A stretch of 64,000 nt of DNA, taken from positions 17,177,356 to 17,241,355 of the forward strand of contig NC_054748.1 in the NCBI RefSeq assembly GCF_018143015.1, written 5' to 3'. Numbering within the stretch: the stretch's first letter is position 1; each line of letters starts with the position of its first letter. This document shows, piece after piece, positions 59,501 to 64,000 of this stretch. The stretch comes from Lytechinus variegatus. Taxonomy: Eukaryota > Echinodermata > Echinoidea > Temnopleuroida > Toxopneustidae. The translations under genes were made by a program, and so were the position numbers. Below the pieces are notes generated by a model. The model saw only the letters and a program-made list of their open reading frames with translations, had not been told where the DNA came from and searched no databases.

Positions 59501-62500
59501 CAGATTTTGAACAATAGAATATGGATTTTCACTTCTTTTTCATCTATTATTTCAAATTTTTTTCAACTGGTTTCTTTATCTGTTTCTAGACATGATGAAT
59601 TTGTTTAATTGTGTTAATAAGAGGAGTTACATTTGCCTACAGTGATGTTTTAGTATGTAATTGAATGTTTAACAGGAGTTACATATTGACTTTGATGATG
59701 TTTCTTAATATTCTGTGTTTTGAACAGGAGTTATATCTTGCCTATAATGATGTATCAGACATCAGTCCGTGCAGTATGCTAGAAAACCTTCAGCTATTAG
59801 ACCTGGAAGGGTAAGTTTGCTACATGTACTTCAGTTGCATGAACTCTGTGAGCTTTGTGGCCAGTGTTATTCATGTAGCTACAGTAGATGGCAGTGGTCT
59901 GGCCCAACCGGCACAGAGGATTTCTGACCACCACTCATGAAAAACACTGCTTCCGTCCATGGCTAATGTCAATGAATAGTGTTTTGAAATTAACTCCTTG
60001 AAAAAGGAAATTGCTCTTGTGTTCAGTTTCATTTTTATCTTGTTTTATTTGCATAATTTACATTAATACTCCTATATTTAATACACATTTGTTTTATTTT
60101 CAAAGATTTGATAATGTCAGATTGTTATTACATTGATTGTCTATATTTTTGGGTTTAAGACCACTAAACTCGGCCTGAAAAAACTTTGTAATGGCATGAA
60201 ATATCAACCACCACTAAAACAGGTCTAGCTAGAATGCTGTTTTTTCACATTTCTTAATTTCAACTTAACACACTTAGCATAACACATGCATCCCAAAAAG
60301 CACAGGACATGACTTTTAATAATTAGATCAAAATAACCTTGAGTGTTACTATATATTTCTGTAAATTTAAGCTTCTCTGTAAAATCATGAAACGGGTTAT
60401 TGTTTTATATTACCCATACATTAGTGCTCATTGACTAAAATTTTGACTACACTAAATTTGTAAAAAAAAGTAACACTATGTTCCAGTTGATATTTTGAAT
60501 ATCCTTGTATTTGTTAATGACTATAGATAAGTCAAAAACTTTGATTGTACTTGGTGATTTTCGCAAAGCTCCATTTAGCTATGTCACAAAGAGCATTACA
60601 TTGTCTGAATGTTTCATCTGAAAAGTCTGCCATGTTTTTATTTCAAACAGGAACAATGTAGATGATATAGCCCAGGTAGAGTTTCTAGGACTCTGTAGTA
60701 AACTCCAAGCACTCTCATTGGAGGGCAATCCAGTGTGTTTAGCACCAAACAAAGATTATAACAAGGTTAGTATAATTAACACATTATGGTATCTCAAATT
60801 TGATGTTTAAACAGGTGTTTGTGTTAGGTTCAATGTGGAAAATAGTGTTGGAGTTTGGACAGATTTGATATAGAGGAGGCGGTGTCAAGACTGGTGTCGA
60901 AGTCTGGTGTTGGTATTAGGGCAGTTAAAATCTGGTGTTGGTGTTAGCCTAGGACTGGTGTTAGTCTAAGAGCTGGTGTTAAGCTGTAAGGATGATTAAT
61001 GTTGGCACAAACTCTATAGTTGTTGAAAACAGGATTAGCATTCAAATTATAAAAGCACCACATTCACCAAAGTGTGCCCTATATGATAAATCTTGCAATC
61101 AGAATTCAGCTGAAAGGTACAAGAAAGAAGTTGCAGCAAACAATTTTTAATAAGAAAATCAAAGTTAATTGCCACCATATTGTTATAGAACTAGATATGG
61201 TACATTGAAATAAACTTATCTTTGTGAAATCATGAAACTTGGCTGAAAACTGATAATTCTGTTGATCAGTAACACCAAAAGGTATATGTGGGACAGTATA
61301 TTAATATTGCTTGGAAAAATACCCGACATTTTTATGGATTTCTGTGCTTTTTTGCTAATATTCTAGCAATTACACATTTTTTTCCACAGACACTTGGCAC
61401 ATATTTGTCTATTCATACAACTCTTGGGTGGTCATTTTATAGGATTCTGTTCAAACTCATTTTGAGATATTTACTACAAATGGTATTTATCTGTAAAGAT
61501 CACTTTAAAAAAACAATGACTTGTTTTATTTTTTTTTTTCTCTCTATGATACACCAGGATGAGAGCGGGCCATTTAACTATCGTCTCTCCGTCTGGAAAG
61601 CTGTCCCTCAGCTCAAACTCCTAGACGATGAGGTCCTAGACACAGCTTCAACGTCGATGTCAACGTCGAACCTCCAACCCAAGGCTCTGAATTTGAGCAC
61701 TGATTGGTTGTTAGTGAATGGTTCCATCAAAGACGGGCTAGGATCGGTTGATAGCTTGGGTTCAGATGGTGGTGGGGGTGAGTTGCTAAATGGGCTATTC
61801 CACGGTTACTCACGTTACATTTGGAGACACCTTGACTCATACTTGGAGCTGTATCTCCATTATTATTGATAGGAACTAAACATCTCCTTATCACAACAAA
61901 GTACACAGTCTGACTATCCTTTGTATAAAAACAAAACTTGGGAAATTCTATTATGCTCCTGGCAAATCTTTGGAATGTGTCGGTTACTCACGTTACATGA
62001 TTTGGACCAACCTGTGGAATTGCCCAAATGATATTTGTCTCATCGTTTTTCAGACAGCAGTTGCATCATCAACATTGAAATCTAAACCAAGGTTAAGTTG
62101 TTAAAATATCATCATAACTTTGAAAGAGTATGGATCTGTTTCATGAAACTTGAACATAAAAGGTAACCAAATATTACAGTAATGATGCTGCATCATTGTT
62201 AATATTTTTGATGAAATACGAGATTTTTCCATGTAAGCAAGTCTAAACAAATTTTATTCCCACTGATGGAGATTAATTGTTGAATTGATTTGAATTAATA
62301 TAATTATTTAATATGATTATGATTGTTTGTGTTTAGGGTCACGACCCAAGACGGCAGCAAGGCCAGGGTCGGCAGCAGGTAGACGACCCGGGTCAGGCTC
62401 TGGACGACGACCTGGGTCAAGTATGGGTCATCGACCCATGACCTCAGCGGGTGGACGACCAACTACTTCTGCTGAAAGACCCGATACTGGAGGTGAGATG

Positions 62501-63621
62501 GTCTATGGTATCTTTGAAACCTATAGGATTTCATCTGACTGAAAAATATGATTTCATGTCTTCCAACCTGTTATACTGGATTTTTGTTTGAATTATACAA
62601 TTTGAGTAAAAATTAGTAGGAATTTTCACAAGATTGGCTGCTTTAAATGATTGATAATTTGCTTAACAGTTAAAAAATTTAGACGTATTGATATAGCTTT
62701 TCAGCTTCTGAAAACTTGTGTAAACTTTTAGGTAAACTTTATTTTTAAATCAATTAAGAGCATTCGATAAAAACATGTAATCACAGATCAATAGAAAGGT
62801 ACAATAATAGGTTTAAAAAGACAGCAGAAAACATAACAATAGTACAATTTAACGCACAAAAAAATGCAGCGTTTGATTGGAAAATGGTGTATGAGAGAGC
62901 CAAGGTATGACTTCATAAAATACACCAGAGTTAAGTAACTAAAGAATTGAAAAAAATTAGTAGTAACATATAGAAGAATTTTACAGACGTCTGTTGAGAT
63001 ACATCAATCATTTTAACAGGGATTGACCAAAGATAATTTCACTGTGAATGGAAATTAATCATTTTGGCAAGTAATTTATTTGATTTCTTGGCAGAGGTAT
63101 GCATCCCCCATGTATGACCTGACGGAATTACAGATGTATTCTACTCCACACATAACTAGAACTTGACGTACTTCTTACATACAATTAATGAATCAATTGT
63201 GTATCAGTCACTCCCCTTATAATAATATAATACAGTTACTATATGCATATACTCTACTGCGCTTGATACTTTGTATCATTTTACTGACCCAGCTGGAGCT
63301 GAGCCGTCAGATAAAGCATTCAAGGAATACACCCTACCTGGTACACATTCACCTCACCTGGGTTGAGTGCAGCACAATATGGCTAAATTTCTTGCTGAAG
63401 GAAAACGCGCCATGGCTGGGATTTGAACCCACGTCTCTCAGATTGAAAGACGAGAGTCGTAACCACTAGTAAATCATGCATGAAAGTCTTTGTTCTCCTT
63501 CCATGCAGGTTCAGACATTGTTGCGGATGGAGATGATACAAGTGATCTGACGCATGGCAGCGGAGGAGTTCTTTGTGGTAACCCGGTTAAAGCCTTGAGA
63601 AACAGGAGGAAAAATGTAAAG
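56535..63621 (+). CDS. LRRC56: LRRC56 (leucine-rich repeat-containing 56), 5' eight coding exons, runs off the window
   Basis: Exons 56535-56654, 57312-57399, 58697-58854, 59728-59810, 60651-60765, 61558-61777, 62337-62492 and 63509-63621, with consistent phases, give 351 codons and no stop; the gene continues past 64000. The start is supported by an in-frame TAG at 56517-56519 and by an acceptor at 56500-56501, so a 5' UTR exon lies upstream. Residues about 41-70 carry the family signature ending DTSETSLGNFG. Residues about 72-188 are SDS22-like LRRs (LPNLKQLKL, LKELYLAYNDVSDISP, LQLLDLEGNNVDDI, LQALSLEGNPVC). The LRR cap contains FNYRLSVWKAVPQLKLLDDE. Exon 7 is a low-complexity RPGS/T-rich tail. 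In the literature LRRC56 (DNAAF12, Chlamydomonas ODA8) helps maturation and transport of outer dynein arms in motile cilia. Introns hold MITEs and a SINE-like fragment. Confidence 0.93.
57408..57790. mobile_element. Related short element with GCTCGACACT ends
   Basis: Left GCGCTCGACACTGGAATTGG, right GGTTAGTGTGGAGCCC; internal CTGGTCCGACATG blocks near both ends. Ends resemble those of the 17.4-kb element. In LRRC56 intron 2. Confidence 0.5.
57875..58188. mobile_element. Foldback MITE family B, copy 1
   Basis: TTAA at 57871-57874 and 58189-58192. Ends AGGAAACCAGAACCCAAGA and TTGGGTTTTTGTTTCCT, with arms including the GCAATCNTATTGGAAAGAGT block inverted. In LRRC56 intron 2. Confidence 0.78.
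58312..58515. repeat. Short repeat family D, copy 2
   Basis: Shares GATGCTCAAAGTTGGTGGAC, AAAATGAACATA and TCAGGTGATAAAATAT with copy 1. In LRRC56 intron 2. Confidence 0.6.
59208..59290 (+). repeat. Possible tRNA-like SINE fragment
   Basis: GTGTTGGGTCAGTTTGTAAAGC followed by GGTCTCACAACCAGGAGGTC resembles a tRNA head with A-box and anticodon arm; the B-box is poor. In LRRC56 intron 3. Confidence 0.4.
59872..60235 (+). repeat. Interspersed repeat family F, copy 3
   Basis: AGCTACAGTAGATGGCAGTG, GAAAAACACTGCTTCCGTCC and AACTCCTTGAAAAAGGAAAT match the other copies. In LRRC56 intron 4. Confidence 0.65.
62095..62190 (-). repeat. Relic fragment of the DR1 tandem-unit element
   Basis: The minus strand matches one unit around the ATGTTCAAGTTTCATGAAAC and CTTTCAAAGTTATGATG stretches. 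In LRRC56 intron 6. The DR1 motif itself is not present in the retained part. Confidence 0.6.
63280..63475 (-). mobile_element. tRNA-derived SINE, copy 3 (head and core)
   Basis: On the minus strand: ACTGGTTACGACTC, B-box-like GGGTTCAAATCCC, then CCTTCAGCAAGAAATTTAGCC and CTGCACTCAACCCAGGTGAG. In LRRC56 intron 7, just before exon 8. Confidence 0.78.
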
Positions 63622-63737
63622 GTAAGTCCTCTTGTGTCTAAAGGTCACCGCACACCTTCTGACTGGTCCATGATCCGACTTTTACATTTCTAACAAATAT
63701 CTACATGTACAACGAAATTGCCAAAATATATTTAATT

Positions 63738-64000
63738 TCTTGTTTATTTTATCGTTTTTTATGTATTTCTTTTTTTTTTCATTCCCTTGTTTTTTATTGT
63801 TTTTTCCAATGAACTATGTCAACGACTTTTGGCGATCATAAATAGCATTAAATAAGTCCATTTGAACCAACAAAAGTAAAAATAATCATACATTTATGAA
63901 TTTTGGTTGTGAAACGCAATATGCAATGGCTTTGTACATGGAATCACATTTTTGAGCAGTTTTGGCTCTGACATGCACTTACAAACTGTTGCGTAGTTTG
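63738..64000. mobile_element. Interior of a third TTAA-MITE copy, cut by the window edge
   Basis: Matches the interior of the 35.5-kb copy (TTATTGTTTTTTCAATG, ACATTTATGAATTTTGG, TCTGACATGCACTT) in LRRC56 intron 8. The left terminus is not seen and the right lies outside the window. Confidence 0.65.

Noticed and set aside
61288..61869. 193-codon ORF as an independent gene
   Set aside because: Its first 90 codons are intron; only 61558-61777 is real coding sequence, as LRRC56 exon 6.

Overview
The window is animal nuclear DNA: genes are split into short exons with GT/AG introns, coding density is low, and most of the rest is transposon-derived sequence. The gene content (an API5 orthologue, a short-chain collagen C4-like gene, an LRRC56 orthologue) and the repeat style (tRNA-derived SINEs, many hAT-like and TTAA-flanked MITEs, G/C-run MITE ends) suggest a marine invertebrate deuterostome, most likely an echinoderm such as a sea urchin. 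The species is an inference.

Layout. 1.7-19.8 kb, minus strand: a complete API5 gene (apoptosis inhibitor 5), 12 coding exons whose phases all join into a 574-residue protein. Its introns hold a SINE, MITEs, a four-copy 75-bp repeat that multiplies one of its own 5' splice sites, and a decayed duplicate of exon 8. 19.9-30.4 kb: intergenic and repeat-rich, with a 1.46-kb hAT-type element bounded by an exact 8-bp target duplication and a tandem-unit element carrying nuclear-receptor-like DR1 motifs. 30.4-37.7 kb, plus strand: a four-exon secreted short-chain collagen C4-like gene (259 aa), all introns phase 1. 40.6-41.3 kb: three tRNA-Glu(UUC) genes, two facing each other in a large palindrome and the third in a direct repeat. 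43.06-54.02 kb, minus strand: an LTR retrotransposon with about 675-bp LTRs, a long leader and one 606-codon Gag ORF but no recognisable pol. Its 5' LTR is split by a 2,986-bp hAT-like element, which is itself split by a 1,244-bp hAT-like element; both insertions have exact 8-bp target duplications. 56.5 kb to the right edge, plus strand: the first 8 coding exons of LRRC56 (351 codons seen), a ciliary dynein-arm assembly factor; the gene continues beyond the window.

The three protein genes have unrelated roles (nuclear anti-apoptotic scaffold, extracellular matrix, cilium assembly) and show no sign of working together. Apart from them, the interest lies in transposon nesting, the gag-only retroelement, the palindromic tRNA cluster and splice-site-bearing repeats. 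Exon boundaries were derived by hand from reading frame, splice dinucleotides and remembered similarity to the human families; no alignment program was run.
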